Positions 17,535 through 25,902 of a stretch of 64,000 nt of DNA are shown piece by piece. The stretch's first letter is position 1; each line of letters starts with the position of its first letter. Below the pieces are notes generated by a model. That model made no database searches and had not been told where the DNA came from. It worked only from the letters and a program-made list of their open reading frames with translations. Source of the DNA: Marinigracilibium pacificum (lineage in GTDB: Bacteria; Bacteroidota; Bacteroidia; Cytophagales; Cyclobacteriaceae); NCBI RefSeq assembly GCF_012926615.1, contig NZ_JABBNU010000001.1, positions 310,001-374,000 of the forward strand. Direction: 5' to 3'. The position numbers were made by a program, and so were the translations under genes.

Positions 17535-17552
17535 AGACTAGGTAACTAGTCT
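17535..17552 (+). other. Hairpin immediately 5' of tRNA-Leu
   Basis: AGACTAG-GTAA-CTAGTCT is a perfect 7-bp inverted repeat ending two bases before the mature tRNA-Leu 5' end. It could form a precursor leader hairpin at the RNase P site, or be a DNA site in the promoter. No TAnnTTTG element is visible between the preceding terminator and this tRNA. Confidence 0.4.
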
Positions 17553-17554
17553 CT

Positions 17555-17641
17555 GCCGGAGTGGTGGAACTGGTAGACACGCAAGACTTAAAATCTTGTG
17601 ACCCTCGGGTCGTGCGGGTTCAAGTCCCGCCTCTGGTACCA
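17555..17641 (+). tRNA. tRNA-Leu (anticodon TAA)
   Basis: 87 nt including the encoded CCA at 17639-17641. It is a class II tRNA with a long variable arm (GTGACCCTCGGGTCGT). The anticodon stem-loop is CAAGA-CTTAAAA-TCTTG with anticodon TAA, and the T-loop carries GGTTCAAGTCC. The discriminator A is normal for leucine. It reads UUA/UUG, common codons in this AT-rich genome. The encoded CCA contrasts with the neighbouring tRNA-Gly, which lacks it. Confidence 0.97.
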
Positions 17642-17671
17642 AAAGCCTTCAGAAATGGAGGCTTTTGTTTT
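17641..17671 (+). terminator. Terminator after tRNA-Leu
   Basis: AAAAGCCT... / ...AGGCTTTT stem with a small loop, followed by GTTTTTT. It begins at the last base of the encoded CCA. Confidence 0.8.
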
Positions 17672-17734
17672 TTCCACTCATCTGAACAAATTACCGTTTA
17701 TATATTAAATAAACATCTCTATCTTTATGGATGT

Positions 17735-17742
17735 TAAATTTG
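17735..17742 (+). promoter_or_regulatory. -7 element of the M16 peptidase gene
   Basis: TAAATTTG matches TAnnTTTG, 25 bases before the ATG at 17768. Confidence 0.5.
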
Positions 17743-17767
17743 CAACTTCAAACAAATAGCAATCAAA

Positions 17768-20635
17768 ATGTCTAAAACATTATCAACCAATCAAATTTTG
17801 GCTGCTTTACTATTTGTATTTTCATTTTCAGCATTTGCCCAAACAAAGCTTGTTGAGAAAGTTGAAAAGAAAGATGGTGAACTAGTCATTCCTTATTCAA
17901 AGTTTAAGTTAAAAAACGGACTTACACTTATCGTTCATGAGGATCATTCTGATCCATTAGTACACGTTGATGTAACATATCACGTTGGATCTGCGAGAGA
18001 AGAACTAAAGAAATCTGGATTTGCTCACTTTTTTGAGCACATGATGTTCCAGGGATCTGAAAACGTAGCTGATGAAGAGCACTTCAAAATTGTTACTGAG
18101 TCAGGTGGAACTTTAAATGGTACGACAAACAGAGACAGAACAAATTATTTTGAAACAGTACCGAGTAATCAGCTTGAAACTATGTTATGGTTAGAGGCGG
18201 ATAGAATGGGGTATTTATTACCTGCTGTTACTCAAGAAAAATTTGAAGTACAGCGTGAGACTGTTAAAAACGAAAAGCAACAAAGATATGATAACGCTCC
18301 TTACGGGCTTTTCAGAGAATTACAAGCTGAATCGATTTATCCATATGGTCACCCTTATAGCTGGTTAACTATTGGTAAGCTTGAAGATCTTGACAGAGTT
18401 GATGTAGAAGATTTAAAGAAGTTTTTCCTTAGATGGTATGGCCCTAACAATGCAGTTTTAACTGTTGGTGGTGATGTTGATACTAAAGAAGTAGTTAAAC
18501 TAGCTGAGAAATATTTTGGTACTATCCCAGCTGGTCCTGCAGTTGAAGACTTAAAAATTGAACCAGTAAAAATTGAAGAGGATAGATATACTCATTACGA
18601 GGATAAAAACATTCGTTTCCCTGCATTGATTGTTACTTTCCCTACAGTTCCTGCATATCATGAAGATGAAGCGGCTTTAGACTACCTAAGTCAATTATTT
18701 GGTACTGGTAAGAAATCATTTTTCTACAAAGAATTTGTAAAAACACAAAAAGCTATCCAGGCAAGTGCATTCCACAGCTCTTCTGAATTAGCTGGTGAAA
18801 TGACTTTCTTTGTATTACCATACCCAGGAAGAAGCCTATCTGATTTCGAAGCAGAAATGAGAACAATTATTTTCAAAAGCTTCGAAGAAAAGGGTGTTTC
18901 AGATGATGATATCGAAAAAATCAAAGCTTCTTACGAAAGTAATTTTATTAACGGATTAACTTCAGTAAGTGGAAAAGTTAGTCGTCTTGCGGCTTATGAA
19001 ACTTTTACAAAAGATGCAGACTACATCGGAAAAGACCTTAAAAGATACCTTGCAGTTACTAAGGAAGATGTTATGCGTGTGTATAACAAATATATCAAAG
19101 GTAAGAGCGCTGTTTATTTAAGTGTTGTTCCTGATGCTAATACTGCACCTGCTAAAGCTGATAATTATGAGCCTGTAACAGAAGGAGAGAATACTTTCCC
19201 AACAACAGACTATTCTAAAGTAGCAGCAAGAACTCCTAAGAAGGATTCATTTGACCGAAGCAGCAAGCCTGCAAGTGGTAAAGCTCCTTTAGTACCAGTT
19301 CCTAACTTCTGGACTGCAGAAATGGATAATGGTATTGAGTTTATAGGTACTAAAAGTGATGAGGTTCCAACAGTTGCTGTCTTAATTGAAATTAAGGGTG
19401 GTGCTAGAATGGAGTCTAATATGCAAGACAAAGCTGGTATTGCACAGCTTACTGCTTCATTGATGAATGAATCAACAGAAAATTATACTGCAGAAGAAAT
19501 TCAGGAAGAATTACGTAAACTAGGTTCTTCAGTTAGCGTAAGTGCAGGCTCGAACTCTTCTCAAATGGTTATTCAGACTTTGAGTAAAAATCTTGATAAA
19601 ACTTTAGAGCTAGCAGAAGAGATTCTTTACAGACCGAAATTTACTGAGGAAGAATTTAATAGATTAAAGAAGCAGCAATTTGAAAGTGTAATGGCATCAT
19701 TAAAAGATCCATCTTCAATTGCTTCTAACATTTATGACAGACTTTTATATGGAGAAGGACATATTTATTCATTACCTACTTCAGGAAATATAGCTACTCT
19801 ACAAAATATCACTCTTGAGGATGTTAAGGCATTTTATGAGAAGAATTACTCTGCTGGTCTAGCTTCAGTAACAGTAGTTGGTGATGTTGAAGAAGGTCAA
19901 GTGATGGAAAGCCTTTCTTTCTTAAAAGACTGGAAAAACACAGGTGTTTCTGTTCCTGAATTACCTGCTACTCCTGCGATAGAGAAGACTACAGTTTATT
20001 TTGTTGATAAAGCTGACGCACCTCAATCTCAAATCAGAGTAGGTTATGTAAGCGACTTGAAGTATGACGTAACTGGTCCATATTTCAAAACAACTTTAAT
20101 GAACTATCCATTAGGTGGGGCTTTCAACTCAAGAATTAACTTGAATCTAAGAGAAGATAAAGGCTGGACTTATGGAGCAAGATCTTATTTCTCTGCTTCA
20201 GATATTCCTGGTCCATTTACCGTTTCTGCTGGTATCAAAGGAAATGCAACTGATAGTGCATTAGTTGAAATCATGAGTGAGCTTAAAAACTATGCGGATA
20301 ATGGAATTACTAATGATGAGTTAGAATTCATGAAGCAATCTGTTGCTCAGCGTGATGCATTAAAGTATGAAACTCCATTCCAGAAAGCGGGTTATTTAAG
20401 CCGAATTCAGGAATATGATCTTCCAAAAGATTATGTTAAGCAACAAGCTAAAATCATCAACAGTGTAACAGCTGCTGAACTTAATGGATTAGCTAAGAAA
20501 TATATTCCTTATGATAAGTTGACAATTGTGATTGTTGGTGATAAAAAGACTTTACTTGATAAAGTGAAGGCATTAGGATATAATGTTGTAGAATGGAACC
20601 CTGAAAAAACAGATGACAGCTCAGGAACTAACTAA
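17768..20635 (+). CDS. Secreted M16 family zinc metallopeptidase, two-domain
   Basis: 955 aa. The signal peptide (residues 1-25) ends with SAFAQ. The first M16 half has the inverted zinc motif HFFEH at 87-91 (H87, E90, H91). The second half, from ~500, repeats the fold but has IAQLTASLMNES at the equivalent place, so it lacks the metal motif and is the catalytically silent half. This is the usual active/inactive clamshell of pitrilysin-like periplasmic proteases that degrade peptides. It is transcribed alone from its own promoter and ends in a clear terminator. Substrate unknown. Confidence 0.93.
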   Translation: MSKTLSTNQILAALLFVFSFSAFAQTKLVEKVEKKDGELVIPYSKFKLKNGLTLIVHEDHSDPLVHVDVTYHVGSAREELKKSGFAHFFEHMMFQGSENVADEEHFKIVTESGGTLNGTTNRDRTNYFETVPSNQLETMLWLEADRMGYLLPAVTQEKFEVQRETVKNEKQQRYDNAPYGLFRELQAESIYPYGHPYSWLTIGKLEDLDRVDVEDLKKFFLRWYGPNNAVLTVGGDVDTKEVVKLAEKYFGTIPAGPAVEDLKIEPVKIEEDRYTHYEDKNIRFPALIVTFPTVPAYHEDEAALDYLSQLFGTGKKSFFYKEFVKTQKAIQASAFHSSSELAGEMTFFVLPYPGRSLSDFEAEMRTIIFKSFEEKGVSDDDIEKIKASYESNFINGLTSVSGKVSRLAAYETFTKDADYIGKDLKRYLAVTKEDVMRVYNKYIKGKSAVYLSVVPDANTAPAKADNYEPVTEGENTFPTTDYSKVAARTPKKDSFDRSSKPASGKAPLVPVPNFWTAEMDNGIEFIGTKSDEVPTVAVLIEIKGGARMESNMQDKAGIAQLTASLMNESTENYTAEEIQEELRKLGSSVSVSAGSNSSQMVIQTLSKNLDKTLELAEEILYRPKFTEEEFNRLKKQQFESVMASLKDPSSIASNIYDRLLYGEGHIYSLPTSGNIATLQNITLEDVKAFYEKNYSAGLASVTVVGDVEEGQVMESLSFLKDWKNTGVSVPELPATPAIEKTTVYFVDKADAPQSQIRVGYVSDLKYDVTGPYFKTTLMNYPLGGAFNSRINLNLREDKGWTYGARSYFSASDIPGPFTVSAGIKGNATDSALVEIMSELKNYADNGITNDELEFMKQSVAQRDALKYETPFQKAGYLSRIQEYDLPKDYVKQQAKIINSVTAAELNGLAKKYIPYDKLTIVIVGDKKTLLDKVKALGYNVVEWNPEKTDDSSGTN

Positions 20636-20661
20636 TAGCTGACAATAATATTAATCAAAGG

Positions 20662-20694
20662 CAGACACTCAATTGAAGGGTGTCTGTTTTTGTT
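20662..20694 (+). terminator. Terminator of the M16 peptidase gene
   Basis: CAGACACTC / GGGTGTCTG stem (one G-T pair), loop AATTGAA, followed by TTTTTG. Confidence 0.8.
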
Positions 20695-20782
20695 TTGGTT
20701 AATTCTTGTTAAAAGAACAGAAGGTAAGTGCTTTATTGGTCCATATTGAACAAATTAGAAGCATTAAATTATTAATCTTTTT

Positions 20783-20790
20783 TATCTTTG
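20783..20790 (+). promoter_or_regulatory. -7 element of the MoxR gene
   Basis: TATCTTTG matches TAnnTTTG and lies 26 bases before the ATG at 20817. It lies inside the longer TTG-initiated frame starting at 20706, which argues against that longer start. Confidence 0.6.
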
Positions 20791-20816
20791 TTACTTTCTT
20801 AAATGGAAGATTAGTT

Positions 20817-21815
20817 ATGATGGAGGAAAATCAAAGCACTATAAATCAGGATAAAATTCAAGAACACCAGAAGAAAATCCAGCAGGTTTTTTCTGAAGTT
20901 AACAAGGTAGTTGTTGGTCAACATAGAATGGTAAATAGGTTATTAATCGGATTATTTACTAATGGCCATATATTATTGGAAGGTGTGCCAGGTTTGGCGA
21001 AAACCTTAACAATTAGTACCCTTGCTAATGTATTGCATCTTGATTTTAAAAGGATCCAGTTTACTCCGGACTTACTTCCGGCTGACTTGATTGGTACAAT
21101 GATCTATAATCAGCAAAAGGCAGAATTTGAAACCAAGAAAGGTCCAATTTTCGCTAACATTATTCTTGCTGATGAGATTAACCGTTCTCCTGCAAAGGTA
21201 CAATCGGCTTTGCTTGAGTCAATGCAGGAAAAACAGGTTACAATTGGTGAAAATACTTATAAGCTTGATCGACCGTTTTTAGTAATGGCGACTCAAAACC
21301 CGGTAGATCAGGAAGGTACTTACCCTCTTCCAGAAGCACAGGTTGACCGTTTCATGATGAAAGTTTATGTAGATTATCCTACAAAGCAAGATGAGCTGGA
21401 AATCATGAAGAGAATGTCAAACATGCAGTTTAACCAATCGGTAAATACTGTTTTGACAAAAGAAGAGATCTTCGAGATTAGAGATGAAGTTAATGCAGTA
21501 TCAATGTCTGAGGAGCTTGAGAAATACATAATCGAATTAGTATTTGCTACTCGTAGACCTCAAGAATATAACATGCCAGATGTTGCGAACTATGTTCAGT
21601 TTGGTGTTTCCCCAAGGGCTAGTATTAACCTTAACCTTGCTGCAAAAGCAGTAGCATTCTTTAATCAGAGAGATTATGTTTTGCCTGAAGACATCAAGGA
21701 AGTGGCGCACGATGTGTTAAATCACCGTATCCTACTTAATTATGAAGCAGAAGCAGATAATATATCTACAAATGATATAATTGATATAGTACTTGATAAG
21801 GTGCCTATTAATTAA
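20817..21815 (+). CDS. MoxR family AAA+ ATPase
   Basis: 332 aa from ATG 20817 (ATG 20820 is equally possible). Walker A GVPGLAKT, Walker B LADEINRSPAKVQSALLE, sensor-1 region ATQNP and the C-terminal lid are all present. MoxR ATPases act as chaperone-like activators for partner proteins with VWA domains, usually encoded next to a DUF58 protein. Here no DUF58 or VWA gene follows; the next gene is convergent. The gene is an orphan within this window. The upstream TTG-started extension would add a hydrophobic stretch that overlaps the promoter and is rejected. Confidence 0.92.
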   Translation: MMEENQSTINQDKIQEHQKKIQQVFSEVNKVVVGQHRMVNRLLIGLFTNGHILLEGVPGLAKTLTISTLANVLHLDFKRIQFTPDLLPADLIGTMIYNQQKAEFETKKGPIFANIILADEINRSPAKVQSALLESMQEKQVTIGENTYKLDRPFLVMATQNPVDQEGTYPLPEAQVDRFMMKVYVDYPTKQDELEIMKRMSNMQFNQSVNTVLTKEEIFEIRDEVNAVSMSEELEKYIIELVFATRRPQEYNMPDVANYVQFGVSPRASINLNLAAKAVAFFNQRDYVLPEDIKEVAHDVLNHRILLNYEAEADNISTNDIIDIVLDKVPIN

Positions 21816-21831
21816 AATGATATTCATAAAT

Positions 21832-21862
21832 AAAAAAGCACACTCTAAAGTGTGCTTTTTTT
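21832..21862. terminator. Bidirectional terminator between MoxR and rlpA-like genes
   Basis: AAAAAAGCACACT / AGTGTGCTTTTTT, a perfect 13-bp stem with loop CTAA. A-tract and T-tract on the two sides make it usable from both strands. Confidence 0.9.
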
Positions 21863-21889
21863 ATGATCTAATATAATATCTGATTTTGT

Positions 21890-22276
21890 TTATGGCAGAC
21901 TTACCACTTCCACTTTTACCTTTAAAAGTCCTGCTCTAATCAATCCGATTTGTTCAGCAGCAACTCTTGACACATCCACAATTCGGCCTTTAACCCATGG
22001 GCCTCTATCATTTACTTTTACCTCAGCAGAAGCTCCTGTTGTTATATTTGTCACTTTAATTATGGTTCCAAAGGGAAGCTTTGGGTGTGCCGCTGTGAAT
22101 TTCTTCGGATCATACTTTTCACCTGAAGCAGTTGGCCTACCTGTGAACTTATCATGATAATATGAAGCAATACCTTCTTCCGGTGTTGTGCTCTTGTCTG
22201 TTTGAGCTATACCATTTGAGGGTATAGCTAAAAACAGAACAATAAATATTATAATGTGGCTAATATCAATTTTCAT
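21890..22276 (-). CDS. RlpA-like double-psi beta-barrel protein
   Basis: 128 aa from ATG 22276. A hydrophobic signal (residues ~6-22, ending near NGIAQ) precedes a single RlpA domain: GIASYYHDKFTGRPTASGE, then LPFGTIIKVTN, then the catalytic-aspartate motif VNDRGPWVKGRIVDVS. RlpA enzymes are lytic transglycosylases or structural proteins acting on septal peptidoglycan. The C-terminal SPOR domain found in E. coli and Pseudomonas RlpA is absent, so septal targeting by that route is not expected. The start overlaps the end of the dsbD-like gene by 11 bp, indicating cotranscription and probable translational coupling. Confidence 0.88.
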   Translation of the reverse strand: MKIDISHIIIFIVLFLAIPSNGIAQTDKSTTPEEGIASYYHDKFTGRPTASGEKYDPKKFTAAHPKLPFGTIIKVTNITTGASAEVKVNDRGPWVKGRIVDVSRVAAEQIGLIRAGLLKVKVEVVSLP

Positions 22277-24398
22277 AAAACTTCTTTTTGCCGTTATCCA
22301 GGAAGTCAATAAACTTCTGAACGTCTCTGTCATAACCCACCGGAGCTACAAGTGCATACCCTTCATTATCCAGTAAAATATAGTTAGGCTGAGCATTATT
22401 ATTGGCTCTTTGGATTTGAATATCGGCATTTTGTTTACCTAGAGATTTTTTAATCTTGCCATCAAAATCAGAGATATACCAGTCTTCTTTCGGAAGCTCT
22501 GTTTTATCATCAACATATAAAGCAAGAATAATAAAATCTTCTTTTAACCTTTTCAGCACTTGTGGATCTGACCATACCACAGCTTCCATTTCACGACAGT
22601 TTGTACATCCGTGGCCAGTAAAATCAATAAAAATTGGCTTATTTTCTCTTTTTGCAGCTTCCATAGCTTGGTCATAATCGAAATAACCATTCAATCCATG
22701 GGGAAGATGTAAAAAGTCAGAATATTTAACAGTTGCATCAGGGCCTGATTCTTCTTCGCCATTAATCATTCCTATTAGATTAAAGTCATGTGTATGCATA
22801 GGAGGTAGATACCCTGCTAGAGCTTTAAGAGGAGCTCCAAACATTCCCGGAATTAAATAAACTACAAACCAAAATGTGATTATCGAAAATAGAAATCTTC
22901 CTACCCCGATTTTATCCATTGGGCTGTCATGTGGTAATCTGATTTTTCCAAGAAGATAGAATCCCATTAAAGTAAATATCACAATCCAAATTGCCAGGTA
23001 AATTTCTCTATCTAGAAGCCCCCAATGGAAAGCCTGATCAGCTACACTTAAAAACTTAAATGCTAATGCTAATTCTATAAATCCTAAAACAACTTTAACT
23101 GAATTTAGCCATCCACCAGACTTAGGTAGTGAACTTAACCAGTTAGGAAAAATTGCAAACAACGTAAATGGTATGGCAAATGCCATACCGAAGGCAAACA
23201 TACCAGCGATAGGTTTTATTCCGATTTCACCAGCAGATTCTACAAGCAATGAACCGACTATTGGTCCGGTACAAGAAAAAGAAACTAATGCTAATGTGAA
23301 TGCCATAAAAAACGGCCCAAGGAAACCTCCTTTATCCGCTTTCTTATCCATTGCATTTACTATGCTAGAGGGTAAGACTATGTCGAAGGCACCAAAGAAT
23401 GAAATCGCAAAGACTAAAAATATGATAAAGAAAATCAAATTTGGAAGCCATTCTGTTGCTAAATGGTTAGCCGTTTCAGGCCCCATGAATGGTGATAATA
23501 CCGCACCAATTAGAGTATAAATTGCTACAATAGAAACACCATAAATTAATGCATCTTTTATGGCTTTTGATCGGCTCCCCTTTCCTGTAAAGAAAGACAC
23601 AGTCATTGGTATCATTGGAAACACGCAAGGAGTTAAAAGAGCAACTAATCCACTTAAAAAGGCAATCGCCATAAAAAGTAATAAGCCAGTATTACTCTCT
23701 TCCGGCTTAACATCATCTGTAAAAAATGAAGGGAATTTTTTAATGTAGAGACCGTCTCTTTCACCTATAATAAACGATTGGTCAGTTTTAACTTCTTGAT
23801 TATTGACCGCATCGGAAATATTATATTTTTGTCCCGTAATAGCTATTTCATCAGAAGTATCTCCGGTTTCAATTTTTTCGCTATTATTTTCAGTGTTTTC
23901 TATTTCAGATTGTGTTGGATTTTGGTCTTCAATTACATTGACTGATAATTCAAAATCCTCAGAAATTAAAATACATTGACCTGTTTCATCAGAGCAAACC
24001 TGTCCATCAATAGCACCGGATATTGACCGAGTGTTTGAAGTGATTTTGACCGTTTGTTCAAAGTTTCCAATACCTCTGAAATATTTAACTTCACAGCCAA
24101 ATATATCATCCATTTTGGACTTCGGATTAATTGCTTTTAATGGGCCATCAGCTATAAAAGCACTGTTTTCATCAAGAGTAATTTCAGCTACTACAGGCCC
24201 ACAATCAGGGTCAAAATCTGAAGAATATAAATACCATCCGGCATCAATTTTAGCCGAGAATTTGATAGTTACAGTTTCACCAACCTTTGCATCATTATTG
24301 TCAAGCGTGACATTCCACTTGGCAGGTTGGATAATTTGAGAAAATCCGGAGTAAACTGTAAAAAATAATAATGTAAAAAATACTACTAATTGTCTCAT
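22266..24398 (-). CDS. Thiol:disulfide interchange protein DsbD-like
   Basis: 710 aa. Signal peptide; N-terminal DsbD-alpha-like beta domain (~25-150); an acidic linker rich in E/N/T; a transmembrane electron-transfer domain (~235-540) with its two cysteines in LTPCVFPMIP and SCTGPIVGS; and a C-terminal thioredoxin domain with GHGCTNCREM (CTNC). DsbD passes electrons from cytoplasmic thioredoxin across the inner membrane to periplasmic disulfide and cytochrome-maturation proteins. All three modules are intact. The rlpA-like gene follows with an 11-bp overlap. Confidence 0.94.
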   Translation of the reverse strand: MRQLVVFFTLLFFTVYSGFSQIIQPAKWNVTLDNNDAKVGETVTIKFSAKIDAGWYLYSSDFDPDCGPVVAEITLDENSAFIADGPLKAINPKSKMDDIFGCEVKYFRGIGNFEQTVKITSNTRSISGAIDGQVCSDETGQCILISEDFELSVNVIEDQNPTQSEIENTENNSEKIETGDTSDEIAITGQKYNISDAVNNQEVKTDQSFIIGERDGLYIKKFPSFFTDDVKPEESNTGLLLFMAIAFLSGLVALLTPCVFPMIPMTVSFFTGKGSRSKAIKDALIYGVSIVAIYTLIGAVLSPFMGPETANHLATEWLPNLIFFIIFLVFAISFFGAFDIVLPSSIVNAMDKKADKGGFLGPFFMAFTLALVSFSCTGPIVGSLLVESAGEIGIKPIAGMFAFGMAFAIPFTLFAIFPNWLSSLPKSGGWLNSVKVVLGFIELALAFKFLSVADQAFHWGLLDREIYLAIWIVIFTLMGFYLLGKIRLPHDSPMDKIGVGRFLFSIITFWFVVYLIPGMFGAPLKALAGYLPPMHTHDFNLIGMINGEEESGPDATVKYSDFLHLPHGLNGYFDYDQAMEAAKRENKPIFIDFTGHGCTNCREMEAVVWSDPQVLKRLKEDFIILALYVDDKTELPKEDWYISDFDGKIKKSLGKQNADIQIQRANNNAQPNYILLDNEGYALVAPVGYDRDVQKFIDFLDNGKKKFYEN

Positions 24399-24439
24399 TG
24401 GATTTATTGTTGGGAATTACAACCGGGTTAAATATTTAA

Positions 24440-24458
24440 GGGTGCCGATATGGCACCC
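24440..24458 (-). terminator. Hairpin after the M20 dipeptidase gene
   Basis: GGGTGCC-GATAT-GGCACCC, a perfect 7-bp GC-rich stem between the dipeptidase stop and the dsbD-like start. On the minus strand it is followed by an AT-rich but not pure T tract, so termination is likely but may be partial. Confidence 0.55.
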
Positions 24459-24483
24459 AAATAAAGTTTAAAGTGAATATATT

Positions 24484-25866
24484 TTATTCAGCATTTCTAA
24501 ACTGTTCGTGAAACCTTATGATGGTATTAATTCCACTGAAGAAGTTTTCAACGCCGTAACTTTCGTTTGGTGAATGAATAGCATCTTTGTCAAGACCAAA
24601 ACCCATTAACAGAACGTCTGATTTAAGTTCTTTTTCAAACAGTGCAACAATAGGAATACTTCCTCCATCACGAGTAGGTAAAGGCTTTTTACCCCAACCT
24701 GCATCAAATGCTTTTTCTGCAGCTCGGAATGCCGGAGAATCTGTTGAAACTACCGCAGCTTCACCTCCATGATGAGGAGTAACCTTTACTTTCACATAAT
24801 CAGGTGCAATTGCATTAAAGTGATCAACAAATAGTTTGGTAATTTCTTTACTTTCCTGATTAGGAACCAATCTCATCGAAATTTTAGCATAAGCTTTTGA
24901 AGGCAGTACAGTTTTTGCTCCTTCTCCAGTATAGCCACCCCAGATTCCATTGACATCAAGAGTAGGTCTGATACCAATGCGTTCGATAGTTGTAAAACCC
25001 TTTTCACCGAAAACAGCATCAATATCTAATTCCTTCTTATATTCCTCTTCGCTAAAAGGAGCCTTATTAAGTGTTTCTCTGTATTCTTTAGAGTATTCTT
25101 CTACTTTGTCATAAAACCCTGGGATGGTAATGTGACCATCTTTGTCTTTTAAAGAAGAGATCATGTTACATAATACATTTATAGGGTTAGCTACAGCACC
25201 ACCATAAGTCCCACTATGAAGGTCTCTGTTGGGCCCTGTAACTTCAACTTCAACGTAGCTAAGACCTCTTAGTCCAGCAGTAATTGAAGGAGTATCCATT
25301 GAAATCATAGATGTATCTGAAATCAGGACAACATCATTTTTCAATTTTTCAATATTTTCTTTTACAAAAATTTCCAGGTTATTTGATCCAACTTCTTCTT
25401 CACCTTCGATCATGAATTTTACATTACACTGAAGGCTCTTTGTTTTTGACATTGCCTCAAATGCTTTTACATGCATGTAAAACTGACCTTTATCATCACA
25501 AGCTCCTCGAGCATAGATTCTATCATTTTTGATTACAGGTTCAAATGGCGGAGAATCCCATAATTCATAAGGATCAGCAGGTTGAACATCGTAATGACCA
25601 TATACTAAAACTGTTGGAAGGCTTTCATCTATGATTTTTTCACCATAAACAATTGGGTATCCCGCAGTTTCACAGATTTCTGCTTTATCAGCACCTGCTT
25701 CAATAAGTTTTTCTTTTATAAACTCAGCTGCTCTGTGAACATCTTTTGAAAATTTTGAATCTGCACTTACCGAAGGTATTTTGAGCAGATCGAATAATTC
25801 ACTCAGGAAATTATCCTTATTTTCTTCAACATAATTTAGGGCTTGTTGAGAGTTGTGTAGGCTCAT
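24484..25866 (-). CDS. M20 family dipeptidase/peptidase
   Basis: 460 aa, cytosolic, no signal peptide. Metal-site motifs of the M20 family are complete: YGHYDVQPADP (H, D), GACDDKGQ (bridging D), EGEEEVGS (catalytic and metal E), SDTSM, and a C-terminal H in DAIHSPNESY. It resembles the CNDP/PepV-like branch of cytosolic di-zinc dipeptidases that hydrolyse dipeptides. It lies 36 bp after the 1600-aa gene on the same strand and may be cotranscribed with it. Confidence 0.93.
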   Translation of the reverse strand: MSLHNSQQALNYVEENKDNFLSELFDLLKIPSVSADSKFSKDVHRAAEFIKEKLIEAGADKAEICETAGYPIVYGEKIIDESLPTVLVYGHYDVQPADPYELWDSPPFEPVIKNDRIYARGACDDKGQFYMHVKAFEAMSKTKSLQCNVKFMIEGEEEVGSNNLEIFVKENIEKLKNDVVLISDTSMISMDTPSITAGLRGLSYVEVEVTGPNRDLHSGTYGGAVANPINVLCNMISSLKDKDGHITIPGFYDKVEEYSKEYRETLNKAPFSEEEYKKELDIDAVFGEKGFTTIERIGIRPTLDVNGIWGGYTGEGAKTVLPSKAYAKISMRLVPNQESKEITKLFVDHFNAIAPDYVKVKVTPHHGGEAAVVSTDSPAFRAAEKAFDAGWGKKPLPTRDGGSIPIVALFEKELKSDVLLMGFGLDKDAIHSPNESYGVENFFSGINTIIRFHEQFRNAE

Positions 25867-25902
25867 TTTTTTGGTAGTTGTTGTTTTATTAATTAGTTCA
25901 AA

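Noticed and set aside
20706-20816. TTG-started N-terminal extension of MoxR
   Set aside because: It spans the -7 promoter element and adds a hydrophobic stretch not found in MoxR proteins.
23173-23520. 115-residue frame antisense to the dsbD-like membrane domain
   Set aside because: Runs opposite to a clearly real, intact DsbD domain; composition is the reverse complement of its TM helices.
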